Source of the DNA: Kitasatospora albolonga
Lineage (GTDB): Bacteria > Actinomycetota > Actinomycetes > Streptomycetales > Streptomycetaceae
Reading direction: 5' to 3'
NCBI GenBank assembly: GCA_002082585.1
Contig: CP020563.1
Location: 3,218,001 to 3,282,000 of the forward strand
Length of the DNA: 64,000 bases
Below are positions 11,402-20,307 of this stretch, piece after piece. Numbering within the stretch: position 1 is the stretch's first letter; each line of letters opens with the position of its first letter. A program made the translations under genes and the position numbers. The notes under the pieces are model-generated. The model did no database searches, was not told the DNA's origin, and worked only from the letters and a program-made list of their open reading frames with translations.

Positions 11402-11857
11402 CTACGACTCCTCGGGCAACTCCCCGACCCGGTTCTCCCACTTCGTGGAGAGCACGATCGTCGTACGGGTCCGGGAGACGCCCTTCGTGCCGCTCAGGCG
11501 CCGGATCGTCTTCTCCAGGCCGTCCACGTCACCGACGCGGACCTTGAGCATGTACGAGTCGTCGCCCGCGATGAACCAGCAGTCCTCGATCTCCGCGAGG
11601 TCCTTCAGGCGGCGCGCCACGTCCTCGTGGTCGGCGGCGTCCGAGAGCGAGATCCCGATCAGCGCGGTGACGCCGAGGCCGAGCGAGGCCGAGTCGACGG
11701 TGGCGCGGTAGCCGGTGATGACACCGGCGGTTTCCAGCCGGTTGATGCGGTCGGTGACGCTGGGCCCGGAGAGCCCCACGAGCCGTCCCAGCTCGGCGTA
11801 CGAGGCCCTGCCGTTCTCTCTGAGGGCCTGGATGAGCTGCCTGTCCACCGCGTCCAT
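11402..11857 (-). CDS. Lrp/AsnC-family transcriptional regulator
   Basis: A 151-aa regulator: an N-terminal winged helix (MDAVDRQLIQALRENGRAS, then SGPSVTDRINRLETAGVITGY as recognition region) and a C-terminal ligand-binding RAM/ACT-like domain (EIEDCWFIAGDDSYMLKVR). Such proteins form octamers or dimers and sense amino acids. ATG 11857 (GGAAGG 10 nt upstream) gives the usual family start; ATG 11875 would add six residues. It lies 49 bp upstream of mqnE on the same strand and is divergent from the small ORF at 11991, so it may control its own neighbourhood. The effector is unknown. Confidence 0.92.
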   Translation of the reverse strand: MDAVDRQLIQALRENGRASYAELGRLVGLSGPSVTDRINRLETAGVITGYRATVDSASLGLGVTALIGISLSDAADHEDVARRLKDLAEIEDCWFIAGDDSYMLKVRVGDVDGLEKTIRRLSGTKGVSRTRTTIVLSTKWENRVGELPEES

Positions 11858-11990
11858 ATGACTGAAACCTTCCATTGTTCAGCAGTACCGCGAGTTTACG
11901 TGTAGAATCTAAGGCACGCAGGGTCCACACCCTGCAAATCTTCTAGAACATCCAAGAAACGCTTTCGAATCTTCAGGAGTGAACTTCACC

Positions 11991-12125
11991 GTGTACACGA
12001 TCGAGATGGCCTACGCCCGGATGCGCGAGCTGCAGGACCTGGCCAACCGCTCGCGTGCCCACCAGCCCGCCGCCGCCCACCGCGTCGACCGGACCCGCGC
12101 CCCGCGCCCCGCCAAGAAGCGCTGA
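11991..12125 (+). CDS. Small conserved-type hypothetical protein (44 aa)
   Basis: A 44-aa ORF (VYTIEMAYARMRELQDLANR, then a His/Arg/Pro-rich basic tail ending KKR). CAGGAG precedes the GTG at 11991 by about 11 nt; an in-frame GTG at 11979 abuts the same site and is less likely. The amphipathic first half followed by a basic tail suggests a small RNA-, membrane- or protein-binding peptide. It is transcribed away from the Lrp gene and converges with ubiX, 10 bp beyond. The function is unknown; third-position G/C is very high, as expected for a true coding sequence. Confidence 0.65.
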   Translation: MYTIEMAYARMRELQDLANRSRAHQPAAAHRVDRTRAPRPAKKR

Positions 12126-12135
12126 CCAGAACCTT

Positions 12136-12819
12136 TCAGTCCCCCGGGCTGCGGGAGCCGCCACCGAGCTCTCCCTCCCAGCGGCGGTACAGCCGGTGTT
12201 CCACCCCGGCCGCGTCCAGCACCCGCCCCGCGACGAAGTCCACCAGGTCCTGGATGTGCGTCGCGCCCGCGTAGAACGCCGGAGAGGCGGGCAGCACGAT
12301 CGCGCCCGCCTCGTCCAGGGCCACCATCTGCTTCAGCGTCTGGCCGCTCAGCGGGGTCTCGCGCACCGCGACGACGAGCGGCCGGCGCTCCTTGAGCGTC
12401 ACGCTCGCGGCCCGCTGGAGCAGATCCTTCGACAGGCCGAGCGCCACTCCGGCCACGCAGGCCGTCGAGGCGGGCACGATGAGCATCCCCTTCGCCGGGT
12501 ACGACCCGGAGGACGGCCCGGCCGCCAGATCACCGGCCGGCCAGTGGCGTACGCGCTCCAGCTCCGCGTCGCCCACCGCGAAGGTGCCGGACTTCCCGTC
12601 GGCGCCGCGTTCCAGCCAACAGCGCAGGTCCTCGCGCCAGTGGCCGTCCCGGAAGGCGATGCCCGTCTCGTCCAGCAGGGTGAGGCGCGAGGCCCGGCTC
12701 ACCACCAGATCCACGCTCTCGCCGCCCGCCAGCAGCCCCCGCAGGACGGCTGCCGCGAACGGGGTCCCCGAAGCACCGGACACCCCGACAATCCAAGGCC
12801 GCCGCTGCTGATGAGTCAC
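12136..12819 (-). CDS. ubiX: UbiX-family flavin prenyltransferase
   Basis: A 227-aa enzyme that makes prenylated FMN, the cofactor of UbiD-type decarboxylases; here it presumably serves MqnL (14526-15983). Landmarks: the N-terminal FMN loop VGVSGASGTPFAAAVLRGLL, MLIVPASTACVAGVALGLSKDLLQRAASVTLKERRPL with the family's phosphate-binding region, and LPASPAFYAGATHIQDLVDFVAGRVLDAAG near the C-terminus. GTG 12819 has a weak GGGAC site. The order mqnE, (lrp), ubiX, (rhomboid), mqnP, mqnL is the usual Streptomyces arrangement. Confidence 0.93.
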   Translation of the reverse strand: MTHQQRRPWIVGVSGASGTPFAAAVLRGLLAGGESVDLVVSRASRLTLLDETGIAFRDGHWREDLRCWLERGADGKSGTFAVGDAELERVRHWPAGDLAAGPSSGSYPAKGMLIVPASTACVAGVALGLSKDLLQRAASVTLKERRPLVVAVRETPLSGQTLKQMVALDEAGAIVLPASPAFYAGATHIQDLVDFVAGRVLDAAGVEHRLYRRWEGELGGGSRSPGD

Positions 12820-12941
12820 TGAAGTCCCGGATTCCACATCCTCGAGCCTATCCGGCACACCTCCGGGGCCCGCACCCGGAACCGGGCGGCGCTCCGGGAC
12901 GTTCCACAGATGACGGGCCAACCCGGGGGCAGGGGCAGACC

Positions 12942-13577
12942 ATGGGCGATTACTGGACCACCGACGGCAACAACACCGGCTCCACCACGAGCGGCAGCGC
13001 GCGGGCACTGACGGCCGGAATCCTGATGGTGAGCTGGGTCGCCCTGCTGTGGCTCCTCGAAGGCATCGACGTGATGACCGGGCACGCCCTGGACACCTAC
13101 GGCATCAGCCCGCGCGAGCTGTCCGAGCTGCGCGATGTGGTCCCGGCCGCGTTCCTGCACAGCGGCTGGGAGCACGTCGCCTCCAACAGCGTCCCGCTGC
13201 TGGTCCTGGGCTTCATAGCCGCCCTCGGCGGGCTGCGCCGGTTCGCCGCCGTCGTCGCCACCATCATCGTGATCAGCGGGGTGGGCGTCTGGCTGACCGC
13301 CCCGGCGTTCACGGTGACGCTCGGCGCCTCCGGCGTGGTCTTCGGGCTGCTGGGCTATCTGCTGGTCCGCGGCTTCGTGGACCGCCGCCCCTGGGACGTC
13401 CTCATAGGCATCGGCGTCGCCGTGGTCTACGGCTCGCTGCTCTGGGGCGTCCTGCCCACCGACTCGGGCATCAGCTGGCAGGGCCACCTCTTCGGCCTCA
13501 TCGGCGGTGTGGCGGCGGCCTTCTTCTTCCGCCGCCCGCCCGCGCGCCGCGGCCCGGACAACCTGGTCACGGTCTGA
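12942..13577 (+). CDS. Rhomboid-family intramembrane serine protease
   Basis: A 211-aa, six-helix-type membrane protein. The catalytic serine is in TLGASGVVFGLLGY (GxSG), and the partner histidine is in SWQGHLFGLIGGVAAAFFF; the first luminal segment carries HSGWEHVASNSVPLL, matching the H/N motif of rhomboids. It should cleave membrane-spanning substrates; none can be named. It lies on the opposite strand inside the menaquinone block, convergent with mqnP (16-bp gap) and divergent from ubiX. A longer tail after the last helix is basic (RRPPARRG). Confidence 0.92.
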   Translation: MGDYWTTDGNNTGSTTSGSARALTAGILMVSWVALLWLLEGIDVMTGHALDTYGISPRELSELRDVVPAAFLHSGWEHVASNSVPLLVLGFIAALGGLRRFAAVVATIIVISGVGVWLTAPAFTVTLGASGVVFGLLGYLLVRGFVDRRPWDVLIGIGVAVVYGSLLWGVLPTDSGISWQGHLFGLIGGVAAAFFFRRPPARRGPDNLVTV

Positions 13578-13593
13578 GCCGCGCCCGGCAGCG

Positions 13594-14529
13594 CTACGGG
13601 GTGAGGCCGCGCGCCACCAGGTCGAGCAGCGCGCAGACGAAGAGCGCCATCCCGATGAAGCCGTTGACGGTGAAGAAGGCCCGGTTCAGCCGGGACAGGT
13701 CGTGCGGCCGCACCACGCGGTGCTCGTAGACGAACGCCACGGCGACGACCGCCATACCGATCCAGTAGAAGACCTCGGCGTCCGTGGCCAGCCCGAACCA
13801 GACCAGCAGCCCCGTCGTGACCACGTGGCAGACCCGCGCGCCCCACAGCGCCGCCGGGATGCCGAAGCGGGCCGGGAAGGACAGCACCCCGTGGGCCCGG
13901 TCCGCCTGGACGTCCTGGCAGGCGAAGATCAGGTCGAAGCCGCCGATCCAGATCCCGACGGCGAGCCCCAGGATCACCGCGTCCCACGACCAGGAGCCGG
14001 TCACCGCGAGCCACGCGCCGATCGGCCCCATGGCCTGGGCCAGGCCCAGGATGGCGTGCGGGTAGTTCGTGAACCGCTTGCCGTACGGGTAGACCACCAT
14101 CGGCACGACGGCCAGCGGCGCGAGCGCCAGGCAGAGCGGGTTGAGCAGGGCGGCGGCCCCCAGGAAGACGGCCAGCGCGACGAGCGCTCCCGTCCAGGCC
14201 GACCGTACGGACACCGCGCCGGTCACCAGCTCACGCCCGGCCGTACGCGGGTTCCGGGCGTCGATCTCCCGGTCGATGATCCGGTTCGCGGCCATCGCGA
14301 AGGTCCGCAGCCCCACCATCGCGAGCGTCACGAGCAGCAGGACGCCCCAGTGGATCGTGCCGTCCAGCTGGAACATCGCGGTCAGCGCGGCGATATAGGC
14401 GAAGGGCAGCGCGAAGACCGAGTGCTCGATCATCACCAGCCGCAGGAAGGACTTCACCCTGCCGCCCGACGACGCGGAACCGGGCGCGGAGCCGGGGACG
14501 GACGCCGCCGCCTCTGCCGCGCTGCTCAC
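13594..14529 (-). CDS. mqnP: Menaquinone prenyltransferase MqnP (UbiA family)
   Basis: A 311-aa membrane prenyltransferase that attaches the polyprenyl chain to the futalosine-route naphthoate. Two Asp-rich sites bind Mg-diphosphate: NRIIDREIDARNPRTAGRE and a second, FACQDVQADRAHGV. About eight or nine hydrophobic helices follow an Ala/Ser-rich N-terminus (~20 residues). GTG 14529 overlaps the mqnL stop (GTGA, 14526-14529), so it is co-translated with the decarboxylase gene. Confidence 0.94.
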   Translation of the reverse strand: MSSAAEAAASVPGSAPGSASSGGRVKSFLRLVMIEHSVFALPFAYIAALTAMFQLDGTIHWGVLLLVTLAMVGLRTFAMAANRIIDREIDARNPRTAGRELVTGAVSVRSAWTGALVALAVFLGAAALLNPLCLALAPLAVVPMVVYPYGKRFTNYPHAILGLAQAMGPIGAWLAVTGSWSWDAVILGLAVGIWIGGFDLIFACQDVQADRAHGVLSFPARFGIPAALWGARVCHVVTTGLLVWFGLATDAEVFYWIGMAVVAVAFVYEHRVVRPHDLSRLNRAFFTVNGFIGMALFVCALLDLVARGLTP

Positions 14530-15983
14530 AGCCCGTACTCCTTCCAGCGGCGGTCGACCTTCGCCGCCGTCTCCGGGTCGGACTCGACCATCTCGGGCCA
14601 GCCGCCGTCCCGGGTGTACCCCTCGGTGGGCAGCTTCCGGGTGGCGTCGATGCCCGCCTTGCCGCCCCAGAACTGCTGGTAGGAGGCGTGGTCCAGATGG
14701 TCGACCGGGCCCTCGGTGACCGTGAGGTCGCGGGCGTAGTCGGTGTTGCCGAGCGCCCGCCAGGCGACCTCGTGCAGATCGTGGACGTCGCAGTCGGCGT
14801 CGACGACCACGATGAGCTTGGTCAGCGACATCATGTGCGCGCCCCAGATCGCGCTCATCACCTTCTGCGCGTGCTTCGGGTACTTCTTGTCGATCGAGAC
14901 GATCGCGCAGTTGTGGAAGCCGCCCGCCTCGGGGAGGTGGTAGTCCACGATGTCCGGCACGATGATCTTCAGCAGCGGCAGGAAGAACCGCTCGGTGGCC
15001 CGGCCCAGCGGCCCGTCCTCGGTCGGCGGGCGGCCGACCACGATGGACTGGAGCAGCGGGCGCTTGCGCATGGTGACGCAGTCGATGGTCAGTGCGGGGA
15101 ACGGTTCCTGCGGGGTGTAGAAGCCGGTGTGGTCCCCGAACGGGCCCTCCGGCAGCATCTCCCCCGGCTCCAGCCACCCTTCGATGACGACCTCGGCCTG
15201 GGCGGGGACCTGGAGCGGCACGGTCTTGCAGTCGACCATCTCGATCCGCTTGCCCTGGACGAACCCGGCGAACAGGTACTCGTCGATGTCCCCGGGCAGC
15301 GGGGCGGTGGAGGCGTACGTCACGGCGGGCGGCGCGCCGAAGGCGATGGCGACGGGCAGCCGCTCACCGCGCCGGGCGGCGACCTGGTAGTGGTTGGCGG
15401 AGTCCTTGTGGATCTGCCAGTGCATCCCGATGGTGCGCTTGTCGTGGCGCTGGAGCCGGTAGAGCCCCAGGTTCCGTACGCCGGTCTCGGGGTGCTTGGT
15501 GTGGGTGAGGCCCAGGTTGAAGAAGGAGCCGCCGTCCCCGGGCCAGGTGAAGAGCGCGGGCAGCGCGTCCAGGTCGACCTCGTCGCCCTTCAGCACGACT
15601 TCCTGGACCGGCGCGTCGTCCGACTTCACCTTCTTCGGCGGTACGTGGACCATCGAGCCGAGCTTGCCGAAGGCTTCCCGTACGCCGACGAAGCCCTGCG
15701 GCAGCTCCGGCTTGAGCAGCCCGGCGATCTTGTCGCTGATGTCGCTGTAGGACTTCAGCCCGAGCGCCTTGAGCAGGCGCCGGTCGGTGCCGAACACGTT
15801 CATGGCCAGGGGCATCGAGGAGCCCTTGACGTTCTCGAAGAGCAGGGCGGGGCCGCCCGCCTTGTTCACCCGGTCGACGATCTCGCCGACCTCCAGGTGG
15901 GGGTCGACCTCGGCCTTGACGCGCTTGAGATCACCATCGCGTTCAAGAGCCCGGAGCAGGGAGCGGAGATCGTCGTAAGCCAT
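14526..15983 (-). CDS. mqnL: Menaquinone biosynthesis decarboxylase MqnL (UbiD family)
   Basis: A 485-aa UbiD-type, prenyl-FMN-dependent decarboxylase acting late in the futalosine route. Family sequence runs throughout: GGPALLFENVKGSSMPLAMN, GMHWQIHKDSANHYQ, EGPFGDHTGFYTPQEPFPAL (catalytic region with the conserved E and D residues) and KAGIDATRKLPTEGYTRDGGWPE. ATG 15983 starts MAYDDLRSLLRALERDGDL, the usual UbiD N-terminus; longer frames upstream are not used. It needs the UbiX product (12136-12819) and is coupled to mqnP by a 4-bp overlap. Confidence 0.95.
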   Translation of the reverse strand: MAYDDLRSLLRALERDGDLKRVKAEVDPHLEVGEIVDRVNKAGGPALLFENVKGSSMPLAMNVFGTDRRLLKALGLKSYSDISDKIAGLLKPELPQGFVGVREAFGKLGSMVHVPPKKVKSDDAPVQEVVLKGDEVDLDALPALFTWPGDGGSFFNLGLTHTKHPETGVRNLGLYRLQRHDKRTIGMHWQIHKDSANHYQVAARRGERLPVAIAFGAPPAVTYASTAPLPGDIDEYLFAGFVQGKRIEMVDCKTVPLQVPAQAEVVIEGWLEPGEMLPEGPFGDHTGFYTPQEPFPALTIDCVTMRKRPLLQSIVVGRPPTEDGPLGRATERFFLPLLKIIVPDIVDYHLPEAGGFHNCAIVSIDKKYPKHAQKVMSAIWGAHMMSLTKLIVVVDADCDVHDLHEVAWRALGNTDYARDLTVTEGPVDHLDHASYQQFWGGKAGIDATRKLPTEGYTRDGGWPEMVESDPETAAKVDRRWKEYGL

Positions 15984-16169
15984 GCGGTCCAGTTTGTCAT
16001 CCCCGCCCGCGCGGCCCCGCCGGGGCTCCCCCGCCGCCGCACCCCGAAAGTCCGGGCGGTTGCCCGGAAAGTGCTGCTCCGGGCCGGGGATCGAAGGTGA
16101 CGAGCCGGTACCCTGGCCGCGACACCGGGGAAACACCGAGCCCCACCACCACTCACTGGGGGACGCACC

Positions 16170-16523
16170 ATGTTGAGAGCCCTGATGTTCATCGTTCCGC
16201 TGGCTCTGACGATCTACGCGTTCATCGACTGCCTGAACACCTCGGAGGAGGACACCAAGCATCTGCCGAAGATCGCCTGGGTCTTCATCATCCTGCTGTT
16301 CTGGATCGTCGGCCCGGTCGTCTGGCTCGTCGCGGGCAAGACCCGCCAGAACGCGGCCGGTGGCACGGGCCCGGCCGGATGGCAGCGGAACCGGCGGCAG
16401 CAGTGGGTGGCCCCGGACGACAACCCGGACTTCCTGAACTCGCTGAAGGAGCAGGAGCGCGAGGAGCAGGAGCGCCGCGAGGGCGGCAAGGGGCCGGACG
16501 ACAAGACCCCGCCCGCGTCCTGA
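16170..16523 (+). CDS. Small membrane protein with PLDc_N-type (phospholipase D nuclease N-terminal) domain
   Basis: A 117-aa protein with two hydrophobic helices (ALMFIVPLALTIYAFIDCL and IAWVFIILLFWIVGPVVWLV) separated by a short acidic/basic hinge containing LNTSEEDTKHLPK. This is the PLDc_N layout, small membrane modules also found in front of cardiolipin synthases. The C-terminal ~55 residues are charged (EQEREEQERREGGKG), probably cytoplasmic and helical. It stands alone on the plus strand and ends at a very strong bidirectional hairpin. The function is unknown. Confidence 0.85.
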   Translation: MLRALMFIVPLALTIYAFIDCLNTSEEDTKHLPKIAWVFIILLFWIVGPVVWLVAGKTRQNAAGGTGPAGWQRNRRQQWVAPDDNPDFLNSLKEQEREEQERREGGKGPDDKTPPAS

Positions 16524-16549
16524 GGCGCGAGGCCACCGCCGTACGCGAG

Positions 16550-16595
16550 ACGTACAGCGCCCCCGGACGGAGACCCGTCCGGGGGCGCTGTACGT
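16550..16595. terminator. Perfect 21-bp-arm bidirectional terminator
   Basis: ACGTACAGCGCCCCCGGACGG at 16550-16570 and its exact complement at 16575-16595 leave a 4-nt loop (AGAC). It sits between the convergent PLDc_N gene (ends 16523) and ccsB (ends 16629). Confidence 0.9.
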
Positions 16596-16628
16596 GTGCG
16601 GCCGATGTTCCGAAGGCCCCTGAAGGGC

Positions 16629-17708
16629 TCAGACCCCGGCGTAGGAGTGCAGGCCGGAGACGAAGATGTTCACGCCGTAGTAGTTGAACAGCCAGCAGCC
16701 GAAGGCGACGAGCGCCAGATAGGCGGCCTTGCGGCCCTTCCACCCGGCGGTGGCGCGGGCGTGCAGATAGGCGGCGTAGGCGACCCAGGTGATGAAGGAC
16801 CAGACCTCCTTGGGGTCCCAGCCCCAGTACCGGCCCCAGGCGTCGCCCGCCCAGATCGCGCCCGCGATGATCGTGAACGTCCAGAGCGGGAAGACCGCCG
16901 CGTTGACGCGGTACGAGAACTTGTCCAGCGACGACGCCGAGGGCAGCCGCTCCATGACCGAGGTGGCGAACTTCCCGGGCGCGCCGCCGGAGGCGAGCTT
17001 GTTCTCGTAGCTGTCGCGGAAGAGGTAGAGGACCGTGCCGACCGCGCCGAGGTAGAAGACCGCGCCGCAGAGGATCGCGGTCGAGACGTGGATCCACAGC
17101 CAGTACGAGTGCAGCGCGGGCACCAGCTGGTCGCTCTCGGTGTAGAGGACCGTCGTCGCGAGACCGAGGTCCAGCAGGACCGTGGTGACCAGGGGGAGGC
17201 CGATCCAGCGGACGTTCTTCTTCAGCGCGAGCAGCACCAGGTAGGAGCCGACCGCCACGGTGGAGAAGGTGATCGAGAACTCGTACATGTTGGCCCAGGG
17301 GGCCCGCTGCACGGAGAGGGCGCGGGTGATGACCCCGCCCGCCTCCACGGCGAAGGCCACCACGGTCAGCGAGACCGCGATCCGGCCCCACAGGTCGCCC
17401 TTGAACGTGCCGCCCGCCGCGCCCGGCCCGTCGGGCACGTCACGGGTTCCGGCGGCGGCGCGGGTGACGACCTTCGGCCGCTCCAGTACGGCGGTGCCAC
17501 CGGCCTGGGTGACCACCTGGGGGGCGGCGGCGCCACCGGCCCGGGAGCCGGACAGCCCGGCGGCCGTACGGCCCACCTTGCTGCGGCTGCCGAGGACCCA
17601 CTCCGCGATGTGCGCGAAGAAGGCCAGGGTGTAGACGGCCATCGACGAATAGATCAGTACGTTGCTGATCTCCGCCAGGTTCTCGTTGGTTGCGGCGGCG
17701 AGATTCAC
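16629..17708 (-). CDS. ccsB: Cytochrome c biogenesis protein CcsB (ResC)
   Basis: A 359-aa multipass protein of the system II (ResBC) haem-handling complex, which carries haem across the membrane and ligates it to apocytochrome c. The tryptophan-rich WWD-type motif is clear (WGRYWGWDPKEVWSFITW), followed by a conserved histidine (YLHAR). A non-conserved Ala/Gly-rich loop occupies residues ~45-95. GTG 17708 overlaps the resB stop (GTGA, 17705-17708), giving the tightest coupling in the operon. It is the last gene of resA-ccdA-resB-ccsB. Confidence 0.95.
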   Translation of the reverse strand: MNLAAATNENLAEISNVLIYSSMAVYTLAFFAHIAEWVLGSRSKVGRTAAGLSGSRAGGAAAPQVVTQAGGTAVLERPKVVTRAAAGTRDVPDGPGAAGGTFKGDLWGRIAVSLTVVAFAVEAGGVITRALSVQRAPWANMYEFSITFSTVAVGSYLVLLALKKNVRWIGLPLVTTVLLDLGLATTVLYTESDQLVPALHSYWLWIHVSTAILCGAVFYLGAVGTVLYLFRDSYENKLASGGAPGKFATSVMERLPSASSLDKFSYRVNAAVFPLWTFTIIAGAIWAGDAWGRYWGWDPKEVWSFITWVAYAAYLHARATAGWKGRKAAYLALVAFGCWLFNYYGVNIFVSGLHSYAGV

Positions 17709-19504
17709 TTCTCAGCCCCTTCGGCAGGTGCTTCGGCAGGGTGTACGGGCCGGCTCCCGGCCTCGTTGGTGGCGTCCGCGTCGGTGGACCCGGGCGTGTC
17801 CGGTTTCTCCTCGGCGGCCGGCGCGACCGGCGCCGTCGTGATCAGGGCGGCCGCGAGGTCGCCCAGCTCCTCGGGGAGCTTCGCGGACTCGCTGCGGCCC
17901 AGGCCCGCCATCTCCACGACGGTCACCCCGTCCGCGCCCCGGACCGCCCGCACCCAGACCCGGCGGCGCTGGATGAACAGCGAGGCGGCGAGTCCGGCGA
18001 TGGCGGCGATGGCGCCGCCGAGCGCCCAGCCGTTGCCCGGCTGCTGCGAGATCTGGAAGCTGGCCCACTCCTCGATGCCGTCGAATGTGATCGAGCCCTC
18101 CCCGTCGGACAGGTCCAGCTTCTCGCCGGGGCGCAGCATCTTCTTCAGCAGCTCGCCGTCCTCGTTCTTGAACTCCTTCATCTTGGACGTGTCGAGCTGG
18201 TAGACGTTCTGCGGCAGCCCGGAGTCGACCCCGAGGGAGCCCCGGTAGGCGCTCAGGGCGAGCACCGGGAACTCCGCGCCGGGGAACTGCGAGAACATCT
18301 GGCCCTTGCCGTGGCCCGCGAAGGTCGGCACGAAGAACGCCTTGAAGCCGAGCTGGGTCTTGACGCCGTTCTTGTCGCGGTAGCCGTCCATCACCTTGAT
18401 CGCGCCGGTGGAGGTGATGTTGTTGTCGATCGGCAGCAGCGGTACGGAGCTCCGCGAGACAACCTTGCCCTTGCTGTCCCGGACGGTGACGACGGGGGCG
18501 TACCCGTGGGCGATCAGATAGACCTTGGTGCCGTTCACGACGAGCGGTTCGTTGACGCGGATGACGGCCTTGCGGTCGGGGCCGTCGGCGCCCTCGTTGT
18601 AGGTCACCCGGGCCTCGAAGGTGCGGGGCGTGCCGCGCTGCGGGCCCTTCTCCTCGTACGTACCGACGAACTTGTCCAGGGTGAAGCTGAAGGGGGCCAG
18701 CGTGTCGGAGTCGTAGAGCGAGCCGGACTTGAAGTCGTCGTACTGGGTGAGCGTGTTGGCGAAGCCGCCGCCCTCGACGATCAGCTTGCCGCCCTCGGAC
18801 TTGAAGAGCTGCCCGGCGGCGAAGGCCACCAGCATCACGATCAGCGCGATGTGGAAGACCAGGTTCCCGGCCTCGCGCAGATACCCCTTCTCGGCGGCGA
18901 CCGCGTCGCCCACCGGGTGGGCCCGGAAGCGCCGCTTGCCCAGCACGCCGAGGGCCGCCTCGCGGACCGCCTCCGGTTCCGCCTCCGTACGCCAGGTGGT
19001 GTACGCGGGCAGCCGGGTCAGCCGCTTGGGGGCGCCCGGCGGGCGGGAGCGGAGCTGGCCGACGAACTGGCCGGTGCGCGGCACGATGCAGCCGATGAGC
19101 GAGACGAACAGCAGGATGTAGATCGCGGAGAACCACACCGAGCTGTAGACGTCGAAGAGCTGGAGCTTCTCGTAGATCGGCGTGAGGGTGGTGTGCTGCT
19201 CCTTGAACTCCTGGACCTTGAAGTCGTCGACGCTGGTCTGCGGGATCAGCGAGCCGGGGACCGCGCCGAGGGAGAGCAGGAAGAGCAGGATCAGCGCGAC
19301 CCGCATCGAGGTGAGCTGGCGCCAGAACCAGCGGACCCAGCCGATCACCCCCATCGCGGGGACGCCGCTCCCGGCCCCGGATTCCGGCTCCGGGCGCTCC
19401 TCGCGGGGCGCGGTGGAGAGCCGCTCCCCGGCCGCGCGGTCGGCGGGCTCGTCCGCCGGGACGTCCGTACGGGCGTCGGTGTCCGTGCTGTTCGTCTTGC
19501 TCAT
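17705..19504 (-). CDS. resB: Cytochrome c biogenesis protein ResB
   Basis: A 599-aa membrane partner of CcsB in system II haem delivery. After an acidic ~55-residue N-terminus, transmembrane segments start at WFWRQLTSMRVALILLFLLSL. Family landmarks: GSLIPQTSVDDFK and the LFDVYSSVWFSAIYILLFVSLIGCIVPR helices, a large extracytoplasmic domain, and a last membrane helix (LGGAIAAIAGLAASLFIQRRRV) before a ~90-residue cytoplasmic tail. ATG 19504 follows the ccdA stop by 4 bp; a longer frame to 19573 overlaps ccdA and is rejected. Confidence 0.95.
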   Translation of the reverse strand: MSKTNSTDTDARTDVPADEPADRAAGERLSTAPREERPEPESGAGSGVPAMGVIGWVRWFWRQLTSMRVALILLFLLSLGAVPGSLIPQTSVDDFKVQEFKEQHTTLTPIYEKLQLFDVYSSVWFSAIYILLFVSLIGCIVPRTGQFVGQLRSRPPGAPKRLTRLPAYTTWRTEAEPEAVREAALGVLGKRRFRAHPVGDAVAAEKGYLREAGNLVFHIALIVMLVAFAAGQLFKSEGGKLIVEGGGFANTLTQYDDFKSGSLYDSDTLAPFSFTLDKFVGTYEEKGPQRGTPRTFEARVTYNEGADGPDRKAVIRVNEPLVVNGTKVYLIAHGYAPVVTVRDSKGKVVSRSSVPLLPIDNNITSTGAIKVMDGYRDKNGVKTQLGFKAFFVPTFAGHGKGQMFSQFPGAEFPVLALSAYRGSLGVDSGLPQNVYQLDTSKMKEFKNEDGELLKKMLRPGEKLDLSDGEGSITFDGIEEWASFQISQQPGNGWALGGAIAAIAGLAASLFIQRRRVWVRAVRGADGVTVVEMAGLGRSESAKLPEELGDLAAALITTAPVAPAAEEKPDTPGSTDADATNEAGSRPVHPAEAPAEGAEK

Positions 19505-19508
19505 GAAC

Positions 19509-20303
19509 TCAGATCCCCACAACGAAGCCGCTGGACCAGCTCTGCATCTGCTGCATGAGCGTCGCCCACACACCCGTCAGCAACAGGATTCCGGTCACGA
19601 TCATCATGCCGCCGCCGATCCGCATGACCCAGGCGTAATGGCGCTTGACCCAGCCGAACGCGCCGAGCGCCTTGCGGAAGGCGACGGCGGCCAGGATGAA
19701 CGGGACGCCGAGTCCGAGACAGTACGCGACGGTCAGTATCGCGCCACGTCCGGCGGTGGCGCTCTGGGTCGAGAGCGCCAGCACGGAGGAGAGCGTCGGG
19801 CCGATGCACGGGGTCCAGCCGATCCCGAACAGGGCGCCGAGCAGCGGTGCTCCGGCCAGACCGGTCACCGGCCGCTTGTGGAGGCGGAACTCGCGCTGCG
19901 TCACCCCCGGCAGGAGCCCCATGAAGAAGATCCCCATGAGGATCATCAGCCCGCCGAGCACCTTGTTGAGCACCTCGGCGTGCGTCTGGAGCTCGTTGCC
20001 GAAATAGCCGAAGAGGGCCCCGGTGGAGGCGAACACGGCGGTGAAGCCGAGGACGAAGAGCGAGGCGCCCGCCACGACCCGGCCACGCCGGGCGTCGGCC
20101 AGGTCGGTGCCGCTGACCCCGGTGACGTAACTCAGGTAGCCGGGGACGAGCGGCAGGACGCAGGGCGAGAAGAACGAGATGAGCCCGGCCAGCAGGGCGA
20201 TGGGCAGGGCCAGCAGCAGGGCACCGGACATGACGGTCTCGTTGGTGGCGGCCAGCGTGACGGTGCTCACGACGGTGTCGTTGTACGGGGCGAGCGGGAT
20301 CAC
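19509..20303 (-). CDS. ccdA: Thiol-disulfide transporter CcdA (DsbD-like)
   Basis: A 264-aa, six-helix protein that moves electrons from cytoplasmic thioredoxin to extracytoplasmic ResA, keeping the haem-binding cysteines of apocytochrome c reduced. The paired redox cysteines are in SFFSPCVLPLVPGYLSY and GIGWTPCIGPTLSSV, each in the conserved Pro-Cys setting. GTG 20303 lies 4 bp after the resA stop. The N-terminal ~25 residues before the first helix are less conserved, so the true start could be an internal ATG. Confidence 0.94.
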   Translation of the reverse strand: MIPLAPYNDTVVSTVTLAATNETVMSGALLLALPIALLAGLISFFSPCVLPLVPGYLSYVTGVSGTDLADARRGRVVAGASLFVLGFTAVFASTGALFGYFGNELQTHAEVLNKVLGGLMILMGIFFMGLLPGVTQREFRLHKRPVTGLAGAPLLGALFGIGWTPCIGPTLSSVLALSTQSATAGRGAILTVAYCLGLGVPFILAAVAFRKALGAFGWVKRHYAWVMRIGGGMMIVTGILLLTGVWATLMQQMQSWSSGFVVGI

Positions 20304-20307
20304 CGGA

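Noticed and set aside
16550..16595. Possible small RNA or tRNA-like structure
   Set aside because: A single perfect hairpin with a 4-nt loop between two convergent genes is simply a terminator.
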